Of a DNA stretch of 64,000 nt, positions 1 to 8,216 are shown piece after piece (within the stretch, counting starts at the first letter, position 1; each line of letters opens with the position of its first letter). Source of the stretch: Fervidibacter canadensis. Its GTDB lineage: Bacteria; Armatimonadota; Fervidibacteria; Fervidibacterales; Fervidibacteraceae. The DNA lies in contig JBGOEJ010000006.1 in assembly GCA_041446545.1 (NCBI GenBank), positions 62,001-126,000 of the forward strand. The letters run 5' to 3'. Both the position numbers and the translations under genes were made by a program. The notes under the pieces were generated by a model, which made no database searches, was not told where the DNA came from, and was given only the letters and a program-made list of their open reading frames with translations.

Positions 1-938
1 TGGCGCAAGGCGGGCTCAAGGTAACGGCGACGGGGTGACCGCAAAAGGCGGCGCCGCAAGATTGTCGCCACATCGTCCAGCAACTTCGCCGACGGCGTGA
101 GCAAGACGGCGACGGAATCAGGACCGTGTTCGGCTTGCGCCAAAAGTTCCATCGCTACCCACTCCGCTGGTGCCGTTTCATCGGCGATGACGGCGACTTC
201 ACTGGGACCAGGCAACAAATCAATGCCGACGACACCATAAAGCAACCGCTTGGCGACGACGGGATAGATGCCCCCAGGTCCTGCGATTTTGTCCACCTTT
301 GGGATCGTTTCCGTGCCGAAAGCGAAAGCAGCGATGGCGTGGGCGCCGCCGACCCGAAAAATCGCCCGAACACCGCAAAGGCGAGCCGCTGCCAACACGA
401 CGGGCGGGATGTTCCCTTGCTCATCGGGAGGCGTCGCCAAGTAAAGTTCCTTCACTCCCGCCACTTTCGCGGGCACGGCGACATGCAAAACGGTGGATGG
501 GTAAGCCGCCAATCCGCCGGGCACATAAATGCCGACCCGTTCTATCGGCTGAACGAGTTGTCCCAACAACGCTCCCTCTTCGTTGACGAACCACGAAGAG
601 GGCAACTGACGGCGATGGAAACTTCCCAGCCGTTGATAGGCAAGATGGAGGGCATCCAACACTTTTGAGGGCACTTGCCGTTCGGCTTCTTCCAACTCCT
701 TGTCGTCCACCCTCAACTTTTCTTTCGTGCAACCTTTCCATCCGACCTGTCGCTCTATCGCCACCAACGCTTCGTCGCCTTGTTGGCGGACGGCGGAAAG
801 GATATCCCGCACTTTGCGTTCCACTTCCGCCATCGCCAACAGGTCAAAAGTCGGGCGTTGCAGCCGTTGGCGCACTTTTTCTATGCCGTCTTTGCGGGTG
901 GACAGGACGGCAATCGGCAAAGCGTCACTGCGTGACAT
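1..938 (-). CDS. hisD: Histidinol dehydrogenase, 3' end cut by window edge
   Basis: Catalyses the last two steps of histidine biosynthesis, oxidising L-histidinol to histidine with NAD+ and a zinc ion. About 312 codons are present; the family is usually near 430, so the C-terminal quarter lies beyond the window. Visible family motifs are VGGAHAIAAFAFG, KVDKIAGPG, GPSEVAVIADET and QAEHGPDS, the last holding the catalytic Glu-His pair. The ATG at 938 follows an AAGGGGG ribosome binding site. It lies 23 bp after the DUF6785-like membrane gene on the same strand, so the two are probably co-transcribed although their roles look unrelated. No other histidine gene is in the window. Identity is secure. 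Confidence 0.95.
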   Translation of the reverse strand, partial: MSRSDALPIAVLSTRKDGIEKVRQRLQRPTFDLLAMAEVERKVRDILSAVRQQGDEALVAIERQVGWKGCTKEKLRVDDKELEEAERQVPSKVLDALHLAYQRLGSFHRRQLPSSWFVNEEGALLGQLVQPIERVGIYVPGGLAAYPSTVLHVAVPAKVAGVKELYLATPPDEQGNIPPVVLAAARLCGVRAIFRVGGAHAIAAFAFGTETIPKVDKIAGPGGIYPVVAKRLLYGVVGIDLLPGPSEVAVIADETAPAEWVAMELLAQAEHGPDSVAVLLTPSAKLLDDVATILRRRLLRSPRRRYLEPALR

Positions 939-961
939 CGTCTTGCCCCCTTGTCATCAGT

Positions 962-2902
962 TCACCACCAAGCGTCATACATCGGCTTGTGAACGAGGAC
1001 GCCGTAAACGCTCCAAGCACAAGCGACCATCCCCTCGCCAAAGATTAAGCCGATGAAAAAGGGCGCCATCGCTTGAGCCGTTCGGGCGCCCCCGTAGCGA
1101 AGCAGCAACCATTTTGCGACGGAACTGAGGAGCAGGCAGAGCCAGTAGTAGTCAACGGCGAAACTGGTTCCCAAAAGGTAACCGATCGGATGCAAAGCCC
1201 ACCAAGGCAAGCGATGATAAAGGGCGTTGAGGAGCAAAGTGAAGAGGAAACCGCAAGCGACGAAAGAGCGTGCCCAGTAATCAGGTGGCGTCGGGTTACC
1301 GACCCAAGTCGCCAAGCGATTGAAAGTGTCTTGACCGACCCAAACGACTTCGCCGATGCGAGTGGCAGCACCTTCTCGGTAAAAGAGGGACGGATAAAGG
1401 ACGAAACAGCCGAGAACGCTCAACACCGCCATCGCCACCATCAACAAGGTAGAACGGGAAAATGGCGAACGAATTTGCTCCGTCAGTTGCCAACCTTCCA
1501 TGATGACGGGAGCAGCGTGATTGCGGTTGAGGCGGTTGAACCAGAAAAAGAGCGCCAACGCCGTCAACTCGCGAGGACGAAAGGTGCGGGTGCCTAACGA
1601 CGCCAGCATCAAATCTTGTGGGTTGGCATAGAGGAGCGAATGGGATGGCGGACCTGCTTCCGCCCGTAGCCGTGTGACGGTCAAGGCGATGAGGAAGTGA
1701 ATTGCCCAAAAGGCAATCGCCGTCGTCGGGCGCATCCCCGCACGGACAGCCATAAGCCAGCAAACGCTGAGGGCGATGACCAAAAGCAACAGCGTCGTCG
1801 CAGGCGTCATCGGGTAACCGCTCCCTCTCCCTTGACAGAAAGCCAGCAAAGAAAAACGACTGCGCCAAAGCGTCAGGGCAGCGATGCCCAACGCAGCCCC
1901 CGCCGCCTGCTCATTCTCGTAGGGAAAGCGGGGCAATCCCGTCAAGCCCAACCATGCGCCACCGACCCTCTCCGCTTTCCGCAACAAGTAAAAGAACCAC
2001 GCCGACGCACACAAATCCAGCGGCATCAAGTAACCGTAGCCGATGATGAAGGGGTAGAGGGCTAAGGGCGTGGAACCGATGGCGTTGAAGGGCGGTTCGG
2101 TCAGATACCACGCCAAATCGCGGTCACGAGCCCGCACCCGCAGAAAAGGGATGCGGGGAAAAAGCCAGTTGAGGTGGTTAACCATGTCCACAAAACCTGC
2201 GAGGGCGAAGCCGAGCCAAAAGGAAGGCGTCCGCCAGTTCAAGCGCCCTTCGGCGATGTCCATCGGCAAGCGCAGGATGGGAAACGCCAATCGCTCTTCG
2301 TGCGCCCAGCGGCGATAGAAAGGAGCGGTTAAGGCGAGGTAAGCGACGAACAGGCAAGTCAACAGCAGCGTCCATGCGAGGGCGGGCATCAGCCAAAAGC
2401 GCTCTAACCCCGACCCGTAAAACTTGCTGCCGCCGAGATAAAAAGCGCGGACAGCCGATTTGTCGGCGATGACAAGCCAATGAGGCAAGTAGTCAAAGAA
2501 GAGCGATTGCCATCGGTTAGCGGGTGTTTCAAACCAAGGGGCGGCAGGGATGACACCCATCAAACTCACCATCGCATCGTGCCCGATGAACACGCTTTGC
2601 ACCGTCAATGCCAAGTGCACCAACAACAGTTCGCCCGCTTGCAGTCGCAAAGATGGAAAAAAGCGCCCGACCAATTTGTTCAGCCAATGCAGCGTTAGCA
2701 ACAGCATCAAAGCGTTCATCGGAAGCGACAGAGTTGTCATGTGCAAGGCATGCCAAAGCCCTTCCGTGACGCCGATCCAGTAGAGGTTGAGGGGCAAAAG
2801 CAACAGGCTGATGACAATGGCGCGCCAAGACCAGAAAGGGCGGATGGGCGCTTGAATTTCTCGCCGAGAAAGGGAAACTTTCGTCCCGTTTTCTTTGACC
2901 AT
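962..2902 (-). CDS. Large polytopic membrane protein, DUF6785/DUF6784-like
   Basis: A 646-residue integral membrane protein with roughly a dozen hydrophobic segments spread over its whole length. Residues 1-30 (MVKENGTKVSL...) are cytoplasmic-like, and the first segment begins at WRAIVISLLLLPLN. The overall layout resembles the DUF6785/DUF6784 membrane proteins of Armatimonadota and Planctomycetota, whose function is unknown; this is from memory of the family, not a search. The frame stays open 88 codons further upstream, but that extension is Arg/Pro/His-rich and runs antiphase through ygfA. The ATG at 2902 has a GGGAAGGTG ribosome binding site and is preferred. It sits between ygfA and hisD on the same strand. 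No function can be assigned. Confidence 0.8.
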   Translation of the reverse strand: MVKENGTKVSLSRREIQAPIRPFWSWRAIVISLLLLPLNLYWIGVTEGLWHALHMTTLSLPMNALMLLLTLHWLNKLVGRFFPSLRLQAGELLLVHLALTVQSVFIGHDAMVSLMGVIPAAPWFETPANRWQSLFFDYLPHWLVIADKSAVRAFYLGGSKFYGSGLERFWLMPALAWTLLLTCLFVAYLALTAPFYRRWAHEERLAFPILRLPMDIAEGRLNWRTPSFWLGFALAGFVDMVNHLNWLFPRIPFLRVRARDRDLAWYLTEPPFNAIGSTPLALYPFIIGYGYLMPLDLCASAWFFYLLRKAERVGGAWLGLTGLPRFPYENEQAAGAALGIAALTLWRSRFSLLAFCQGRGSGYPMTPATTLLLLVIALSVCWLMAVRAGMRPTTAIAFWAIHFLIALTVTRLRAEAGPPSHSLLYANPQDLMLASLGTRTFRPRELTALALFFWFNRLNRNHAAPVIMEGWQLTEQIRSPFSRSTLLMVAMAVLSVLGCFVLYPSLFYREGAATRIGEVVWVGQDTFNRLATWVGNPTPPDYWARSFVACGFLFTLLLNALYHRLPWWALHPIGYLLGTSFAVDYYWLCLLLSSVAKWLLLRYGGARTAQAMAPFFIGLIFGEGMVACAWSVYGVLVHKPMYDAWW

Positions 2903-2976
2903 GTTGACACCTTCCCACCCGTCGGGTGAAGGTGTTTTGCGATGGTGGCGGAAAAGCCCTCGGCAAAAATAGCGCG

Positions 2977-3552
2977 TTAAGTGCGGGGGCGAAAGAGGAC
3001 GCGCCGTTCGGTGATGACGACATCTACGGGCACATCGTTGGGTTGCGTCGGGATGCGGGGAACGATTTGGATTTCCAAAGCGATGGCGACTTTGAGGGCA
3101 TCTTGCGGCAGCGTCTTGAGGAAGCGGTCGTAGTAACCCAAGCCCCGCCCCAATCGGTTGCCACATTCGTCAAAGGCGCGCCCAGGGACGATGATGAGGC
3201 GGATTTCTTCGGGCGCAACGAACGGGCAAGAGGGTTTGGGTTCACGGATGCCGAAGGCGCCGATTTGCAAATCGGCATCTAAGCGGGCGATGCGGCGAAA
3301 TTCCAGTCGCTTCTCTCCGACGAGGGTGCGGGGCAAGGCGACGGGCAAACCTCGTTCTTGCCACCAGCGGATGAGGGGAAGGATGTCGGGTTCGTCGGGC
3401 ATCGGCATGTAAAATGCCGCCAAACATGGCTCTACGGTCAGCAGGAACGCCCGCGCCCGTTGCAAAAGAAGTTGCGTTTGCCTCGCTCTTTCGCTGGGTG
3501 ACAGCGCCTTCCATCGTTCCTGCACGAGTTGGCGCAGTTGGTCTTTGGTCAT
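2977..3552 (-). CDS. ygfA: 5-formyltetrahydrofolate cyclo-ligase
   Basis: Converts 5-formyl-THF to 5,10-methenyl-THF using ATP, salvaging a storage form of folate in the cytoplasm. At 191 residues it has normal family length. The C-terminal half carries the family signature: DECGNRLGRGLGYYDRFL, with the Gly-rich GRGLGYYD loop that binds ATP and substrate. The N-terminal K-x7-RW helix region is also typical. The ATG at 3552 is chosen because an AAAGGCGG sequence lies eight bases upstream; an in-frame GTG at 3561 would overlap that site. It heads the leftward ygfA-membrane protein-hisD set and has a candidate promoter directly upstream. Confidence 0.93.
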   Translation of the reverse strand: MTKDQLRQLVQERWKALSPSERARQTQLLLQRARAFLLTVEPCLAAFYMPMPDEPDILPLIRWWQERGLPVALPRTLVGEKRLEFRRIARLDADLQIGAFGIREPKPSCPFVAPEEIRLIIVPGRAFDECGNRLGRGLGYYDRFLKTLPQDALKVAIALEIQIVPRIPTQPNDVPVDVVITERRVLFRPRT

Positions 3553-3585
3553 GCCCGCCACCGCCTTTCAGTGTGGCATGGCGGC

Positions 3586-3614
3586 GTTATAATTGCCGTC
3601 GCTCCCAACGGTAA
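3586..3614 (-). promoter_or_regulatory. Candidate sigma-70 promoter for ygfA, sharing its -10 with the rpmH side
   Basis: On the minus strand TTACCG and TATAAC are separated by 17 bases and end 34 bases before the ygfA start. On the plus strand the same bases read TATAAT (3588-3593), preceded at 16 bp by a weak TTTCAG, which could start rpmH transcription with a leader of about 145 bases. Overlapping -10 elements on both strands are typical of bidirectional promoters. No DnaA box was seen between 3553 and 3738. Confidence 0.4.
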
Positions 3615-3738
3615 TGACTGGCGATTGGCGATGAGCAACTGGTTTTTGTTGTCATCCTCAGCGCTTTCGCTAATGCCCGTTGCTTGACCAGTCGCTATTC
3701 GCCGATCCCTGCTTAGTCAAGGGGGGTTAAGAGAGCCG

Positions 3739-3888
3739 ATGGCGAAGTCGTTGCAAGGGCGGACTTATCGCCCCAACAAACGAAAGCGGAAAAAGACGCA
3801 CGGTTTCTTGGCAAGAATGGCGACGAAAGCGGGGCGCAATGTCCTCAAGCGTCGCCGCTTGAAAGGGCGATGGCGGTTGACCGTCTGA
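3739..3888 (+). CDS. rpmH: 50S ribosomal protein L34
   Basis: A 49-residue, highly basic protein of the large ribosomal subunit. The sequence MAKSLQGRTYRPNKRKRKK, followed by HGFLARMATKAGRNVLKRRR and a KGRWRLTV end, is the standard L34 pattern (consensus KRTYQPNxRKR...HGFRxRM...GRxVLxxRRxKGR). The N-terminus is four or five residues longer than in Escherichia coli. Its TGA stop overlaps the rnpA start (ATGA), the classic rpmH-rnpA coupling. dnaA, often divergent from rpmH, is not present here; ygfA takes that place. Confidence 0.97.
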   Translation: MAKSLQGRTYRPNKRKRKKTHGFLARMATKAGRNVLKRRRLKGRWRLTV

Positions 3889-4328
3889 TGAAGCCAGTGC
3901 CTGTCGGTCCGAAAGGGACGAACCGCTTCCCACCTTCGGAACGATTGCGTCGGCAAAAGGAGATTCAAGCCTGCGTGCGAGAGGGGAAGCGGTTTCGTCA
4001 TCCCTTGCTCACTTTGTATGTGCGTTGGCGGGACGGGTCAGGGCGGCGCATCGCTTTTTCCGTCGGTCGGCGGGTGGCAAAGAAAGCGACGGTGCGCAAT
4101 CGCATCAAGCGATGGCTTCGGGAAGCCTATCGGACGAAACGATGGGCAATGCGGGAGGGTGTGGACATGTTCGTTGTCGCCCAGCCCTCCTGCGCTGCGG
4201 CAAACTTTCAGGCGGTCAACGCCGCCCTGACGGAGTTACTTTGGCGAGCAGGGGTGCTGATTTTGCCCTGCCCGTCGGAGGGAGAACGGACAGATGAACC
4301 CACAACAGCGAACGGGAATGCTCGGTGA
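3888..4328 (+). CDS. rnpA: Ribonuclease P protein component
   Basis: The protein subunit of RNase P, which helps the catalytic RNA remove 5' leaders from pre-tRNAs. 146 residues. The hallmark RNR motif is visible in AKKATVRNRIKRWLREAYR, preceded by RIAFSVGRRVAKKA. The N-terminus carries RLRRQKEIQACVREGKRF. The ATG at 3888 overlaps the rpmH stop by one base in an ATGA arrangement, so it is preferred over an upstream in-frame ATG at 3870 that lies inside rpmH. The C-terminal 35 residues after the conserved core are divergent. The yidD-yidC fusion follows 12 bp downstream, as expected for this conserved cluster. Confidence 0.95.
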   Translation: MKPVPVGPKGTNRFPPSERLRRQKEIQACVREGKRFRHPLLTLYVRWRDGSGRRIAFSVGRRVAKKATVRNRIKRWLREAYRTKRWAMREGVDMFVVAQPSCAAANFQAVNAALTELLWRAGVLILPCPSEGERTDEPTTANGNAR

Positions 4329-4340
4329 GGTTAGAAGGCT

Positions 4341-5867
4341 ATGCTGACGAGATTGGTGCTGCTGATTTTGCAGGGTTACAAGCGATGGATTTCGCCGATG
4401 TTGCCTCCTGCCTGTCGGTTCACGCCCACTTGCAGTGAGTATGCCCTGCAAGCCATTGAGCGGTTCGGGTTGTGGCAGGGTGGCTGGTTGGCATTGCGCC
4501 GCCTGTTGCGTTGTCACCCTTTCCATCCCGGCGGGGACGACCCTGTTCCTGACCAACTCCCTTCTCGGCGGGCGGCGCGCATTTTTGTGCCGATAGTGCT
4601 TGTGCTGTTTCTCGCTTCGCTGGGGATGACGGCGGGAAATTGGACTGAAGCGTCGCTCCCTAAATTGCTCTCGCCGCCTCAAAAAACCCAACAAGCCGCC
4701 GAAGAGTTGACTCGCTTGCAAGCCGCTTTGACCAGCCAGTCGCCCAAGGCGGAACAAGAGTTGGCGCAGTGGAAGTTGCGGGAAGGGGTTTTGCTGGCGG
4801 CAGTGCAACGCAATGACGAAGCCTTGCAAGCCTTAGAGGAAAGCATTCACGCCTACGAACGATGGCTGCGGCAGCATCGGCGAGAAGGGCTACCGCCCTT
4901 GTCGTTTAAGGAACTGGCTATTGCCGCCGCCTATTTGCGGGCACAACTGTTGGCATCTCAGTATGGCGCTGACAGCCGCAGCGCCATTCAAGCCTTAGAG
5001 CGGATGGAACGGCTGCTGAAAGCCGATGAGGACATGGGAACTTATGGACCGCCTCAACGGGATGTGCCCCTCTGGGTTTGGGACTCAAAGAGGCAAATCG
5101 TCCGCAAATACGAGAGCGCTTACGCTGTCCTCAGCCAAGAACTGGACGCCCTTTACCGACGGGGCAGGAACTATCAACTTTTTGATGCCCTCGTGCGCCT
5201 GTGCGGGGGCGAGCCCCACTACAGTTACGGCTTAGCCGTCATTTTGCTGGCACTCTTGTTGCGGCTGGCTATGCATCCCTTCAACCGCATGGCGATGCGG
5301 AGCATGTGGAAGATGCAAGAGTTGCAGCCATTGGTGGTGGACTTGCAGGAGCGCTACAAAGACGACCCGAAAAAGTTGCACGCGGAAATGATGCGCCTTT
5401 ATCGGGAACATGGCGTCAGCCCTTTCGGCGGTTGCTTGCCTTTGTTGTTGCAATTTCCTGTCCTCATTTGGGTTTACTACGGCGTTTTGCACTACCGCTT
5501 CCAATTCGCCAAAGCCAGTTTCCTTTGGATCAAAAGCCTCATCCAGCCCGATTACCCTCTGTTCGCCCTCTACCTTGTCAGTTTCGCCGCTTCTTCCCTC
5601 TTCATGTCCACGCCCTCCCAAGACCCGCAGCAAAGGCAGCAGCAAATTTTCATGAACTTGATGATGCTCGGTCTCTTTGCCTTGTTTTTCCACAACTTCC
5701 CTGCGGCTTTCATCCTTTACTGGCTGTCGTCTCAAGCCTTCTACCTCGTTGAGGCGCTTTGGCTGAAGCGTTTGTTCCATCAAGAGCGCCTACCCGTTCG
5801 CGAAGTCGTCTCCGAAAGCGCTGAAGAAAAGAACCGCAAGAAAGCGAAAGCCCAAAAGAAGTCTTAG
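4341..5867 (+). CDS. Fused YidD membrane-insertion factor and YidC/Oxa1 insertase
   Basis: One 508-residue frame joins two proteins that are normally separate neighbours. Residues 1-72 are a complete YidD: YKRWISPMLPPACRFTPTCS, then EYALQAIERFG and CHPFHPGGDDPVP. Residues 80-97 form a transmembrane segment, and 110-285 a soluble, helical, probably extracytoplasmic region rich in Ala/Leu/Glu repeats. Residues 293-480 are the YidC insertase core: the first core helix carries the groove arginine (R308 in LALLLRLAMHPF), followed by the cytoplasmic hairpin (QERYKDDPKKLHAEM), GCLPLLLQFPVLIWVYYGVL and further helices. The C-terminus is a basic tail (KKAKAQKKS), as in ribosome-binding YidC. There is no stop or frameshift between the halves. 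It sits between rnpA and jag, the usual site of yidD and yidC. Confidence 0.93.
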   Translation: MLTRLVLLILQGYKRWISPMLPPACRFTPTCSEYALQAIERFGLWQGGWLALRRLLRCHPFHPGGDDPVPDQLPSRRAARIFVPIVLVLFLASLGMTAGNWTEASLPKLLSPPQKTQQAAEELTRLQAALTSQSPKAEQELAQWKLREGVLLAAVQRNDEALQALEESIHAYERWLRQHRREGLPPLSFKELAIAAAYLRAQLLASQYGADSRSAIQALERMERLLKADEDMGTYGPPQRDVPLWVWDSKRQIVRKYESAYAVLSQELDALYRRGRNYQLFDALVRLCGGEPHYSYGLAVILLALLLRLAMHPFNRMAMRSMWKMQELQPLVVDLQERYKDDPKKLHAEMMRLYREHGVSPFGGCLPLLLQFPVLIWVYYGVLHYRFQFAKASFLWIKSLIQPDYPLFALYLVSFAASSLFMSTPSQDPQQRQQQIFMNLMMLGLFALFFHNFPAAFILYWLSSQAFYLVEALWLKRLFHQERLPVREVVSESAEEKNRKKAKAQKKS

Positions 5868-5878
5868 GGGGTGTCGCC

Positions 5879-6622
5879 ATGCGGTCGGTGGAAGTCATCG
5901 GCAAATCGGTGGAAGACGCCATCCAGCAAGCCCTCCAGCAATTGGGCGTCAGCCGAGAGCAAGTGGAGGTGGAAATCCTCAGCCAAGGGACGCCGGGCAT
6001 CTTTGGCGTCGGGGGTGAACCTGCCTGCGTGCGGGTGACAGTGAAGGAGACGACGGAAGATTCGCCCACCGCTTTCCTTAAAGGGTTCGTCGCTGACATC
6101 ATTCAAGCCGCTGGCTGGGACTTGACCGTAGATGAGGTGCGGGAGCAGGAAGGCGAAATTTACCTGAACTTGGAAGGAAGCGACGCAGGGCTAATCATCG
6201 GCAAGGGCGGGACGCGCCTTAATGCGCTGCAATTGATTGTCCAAGCCGCCCTCGCCCGCCGTTGGCAACAGCCTTTGCGGGTGACCCTTGATGTGTCTCG
6301 TTATCGGGAGCGGCAGCAAGCCAAGTTAGTCCAGTTAGCCCTCAATGCCGCTGACAAAGCCCGAAGCCAAAAGCGACCCGTTCGGTTGCGCAACCTCTCT
6401 CCCGCTGAACGGCGGGTCATTCACATGACCTTGCAAAGCGACCCGACCGTGTTCACTTTCAGCGAGGGCGAAGGGGCTGACCGGGTCGTTGTCGTGGCGC
6501 CGGTGGAGTTGCGTCAGCGCCTTTTGCGGCAGACCCGCCCGCAGCGCCCTTTGGCTCGTCCTCCTCGCCCACCGTCTCAAGAAAACACCGACACCGCTCA
6601 AGGAGCCAACTCATCGCCATGA
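5879..6622 (+). CDS. jag: Jag/KhpB RNA-binding protein
   Basis: A 247-residue RNA-binding protein with three domains: a Jag_N domain (residues 1-50, MRSVEVIGKSVEDAI..., ending in GIFGVGG), a KH domain (about 75-150) with the GKGGTRLNALQ loop, and an R3H domain (about 150-205) with RRVIHMTLQSD. A Pro/Arg-rich tail follows. Jag/KhpB works with KhpA in small-RNA binding and in cell elongation and division control in Gram-positive bacteria. It begins 12 bp after the YidC fusion and overlaps trpF by four bases (ATGA), so it is part of the rpmH-rnpA-yidDC-jag transcript. Confidence 0.95.
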   Translation: MRSVEVIGKSVEDAIQQALQQLGVSREQVEVEILSQGTPGIFGVGGEPACVRVTVKETTEDSPTAFLKGFVADIIQAAGWDLTVDEVREQEGEIYLNLEGSDAGLIIGKGGTRLNALQLIVQAALARRWQQPLRVTLDVSRYRERQQAKLVQLALNAADKARSQKRPVRLRNLSPAERRVIHMTLQSDPTVFTFSEGEGADRVVVVAPVELRQRLLRQTRPQRPLARPPRPPSQENTDTAQGANSSP

Positions 6623-7284
6623 CCGTTCAAGTCAAAATCTGCGGGCTCACCCGTCCCGAGGATGTGTTGACAGCCTGCCAAGCGGGCGTTGACTTTTGCG
6701 GTGTCGTCGTGGAAGTCCCTGCCTCTCCTCGCAGCCTCTCCTGCCGACAAGCCCGCTCCCTTTTCGCCGCCATGACCGTCCCACCCGTTTTGGTCACACG
6801 GGGCAAATCGCTGGACGAATTGAGAGACCTTATCCGCACCCTTCAACCCGCCGTCTTGCAATTGCACGGCGATGAACCGCCTGCACTGATAGAAGCGCTG
6901 AAGCGGCAAGTTCCGTGTGCCCTTTGGAAAGCGTTGCCCATCCCTGTTGATGCCGACCCGACCTTGCTTCCTTCCTTGCTCTCGCAAGCCAGCGCTTTTT
7001 TGCGCGCGGGCGCTGATGCGTTGCTTTTGGATGCGTTAACGCCGAAAGGTTGCGGCGGTCAAGGAGTTTGTCCCTCGTGGGAATTGGCAGCCGAACTCGT
7101 GCGAAAGTTGGATGTGCCTTGTTGGCTGGCGGGTGGCTTGAACCCTGAAAATGTCGCCGACGCCATCAAAACGGTGTGCCCTTTCGGCGTGGATGTGTCC
7201 AGTGGCGTGGAGGTTTCGCCTGGCGTCAAAGACCCCGAAAAGGTGCGACAGTTTTGTCAGCGGGCGAAAGGCAGAACGCCCTGA
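6619..7284 (+). CDS. trpF: Phosphoribosylanthranilate isomerase
   Basis: Carries out the Amadori rearrangement of phosphoribosylanthranilate to CdRP in tryptophan synthesis. 221 residues form a TIM barrel. Visible motifs are VKICGLTRPEDV with the catalytic Cys near the N-terminus, LQLHGDEPP, the aspartate in LLLDALTPKGCGGQG followed by a Gly-rich phosphate loop, and WLAGGLNPENVADAI and GVDVSSGVE for phosphate binding. It overlaps jag by ATGA, so its expression is tied to the ribosome/insertase cluster and not to a trp operon; no other trp gene is in the window. Confidence 0.96.
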   Translation: MTVQVKICGLTRPEDVLTACQAGVDFCGVVVEVPASPRSLSCRQARSLFAAMTVPPVLVTRGKSLDELRDLIRTLQPAVLQLHGDEPPALIEALKRQVPCALWKALPIPVDADPTLLPSLLSQASAFLRAGADALLLDALTPKGCGGQGVCPSWELAAELVRKLDVPCWLAGGLNPENVADAIKTVCPFGVDVSSGVEVSPGVKDPEKVRQFCQRAKGRTP

Positions 7285-7292
7285 GCGCCAAA

Positions 7293-8216
7293 ATGCAACC
7301 TTTTTTGTCGGTCATCATCGTCACCTACAACGCCGCTCCCTTCGTCGCCGATTGCTTGCAAAGCCTTCGGCGCGCCTGCTTGCGGTTGCGGCAAGTGACA
7401 GGGCAAACCGCCGAAATCATCGTCGTAGACAACGCCTCGTGCGATGAAACGGTCGCCATCGTTCGGCGTTTTTCCGATGTGACGCTTTTGGTCAACGAAG
7501 ACAACGACGGTTTTGCGGCGGGCATCCATCGGGGCGCCCACATCGCTTCGGGCAAATGGCTTTTGGTGCTGAATCCCGACTGTATGTTGGACGAAAATGC
7601 CCTCGTCACCCTTCATGCTTTCCTCTCCCGTCCTAACACGCAGGACATTGGCGTCATCGGATTTCAGTTGCGGCATCTTGACGGACGCCTTCAACCGTCA
7701 GGTCGGCGGTTTCCGACGGTGTGGGAATTTGCCCTTGCGGCGTTGGGTTTTCAGCGTCTCATGGAAGCCCGATGGTTTCGTGGGCGCAATTTTTTCATCC
7801 CGCAGGAAGTGGACGAAGTGTCGGGAGCGGCTTTCGCCGTTCGTCGTGCCGCTTTTGAGCAAGTCGGTGGGATGGACGATGGGTTTTTCCTGTTCTTTGA
7901 AGAGTTGGACTTGTGCCGACGGTTGAAGGCAGCCGGTTGGCGCATCGTTTCCTTGCCGACGGCAAAAGCCTCTCACGCTTGGGGCGCATCGGTCAACCAA
8001 GTGCCTGCCTTGGCTCGCCTCGCCCAGCAACACAGCGCCTTGCGCTACTTTCGCCGCTATCACGGTTGTGCCGCTGCGATCCTTGTTCGCTTTGCGTTGC
8101 TGCTGCAACTTCTGGGACGCTTTTTGCGCCGCCCGCAGCGGTGGCATTGGGTCAGTTTGCGCTTGCTCCTCTCTCCGCCTCGTCCCTTCCGCCATTGGCG
8201 GCGACTATTGCGATGA
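7293..8216 (+). CDS. Family 2 glycosyltransferase, rhamnosyltransferase-like
   Basis: A 307-residue GT-A fold transferase, probably acting on lipid-linked or cell-surface polysaccharide at the cytoplasmic face of the membrane. The N-terminus is typical GT2: FLSVIIVTYNAAPFVADCLQ, then VVDNASCDET, VNEDNDGFAAG and the metal-binding LNPDC. Further on, VSGAAFAVRRAAFEQVGGMD and FFEELDLCRRL match the acceptor/catalytic region of WbbL-type enzymes. The C-terminus has a hydrophobic amphipathic stretch (AILVRFALLLQLLGRFL). The ATG at 7293 gives the canonical start; an upstream open extension overlaps trpF and is not protein-like. Its 3' end overlaps the convergent murE by 12 bp. The exact sugar is unknown. 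Confidence 0.88.
   Translation: MQPFLSVIIVTYNAAPFVADCLQSLRRACLRLRQVTGQTAEIIVVDNASCDETVAIVRRFSDVTLLVNEDNDGFAAGIHRGAHIASGKWLLVLNPDCMLDENALVTLHAFLSRPNTQDIGVIGFQLRHLDGRLQPSGRRFPTVWEFALAALGFQRLMEARWFRGRNFFIPQEVDEVSGAAFAVRRAAFEQVGGMDDGFFLFFEELDLCRRLKAAGWRIVSLPTAKASHAWGASVNQVPALARLAQQHSALRYFRRYHGCAAAILVRFALLLQLLGRFLRRPQRWHWVSLRLLLSPPRPFRHWRRLLR

Noticed and set aside
2903..3166. 88-codon N-terminal extension of the DUF6785-like protein
   Set aside because: It is Arg/Pro/His-rich, overlaps ygfA in another frame, and a good ribosome binding site supports the ATG at 2902.
3553..3738. Chromosome origin near rpmH
   Set aside because: No dnaA gene, no DnaA-box cluster and no AT-rich stretch are present, although rpmH-rnpA often lies near oriC.
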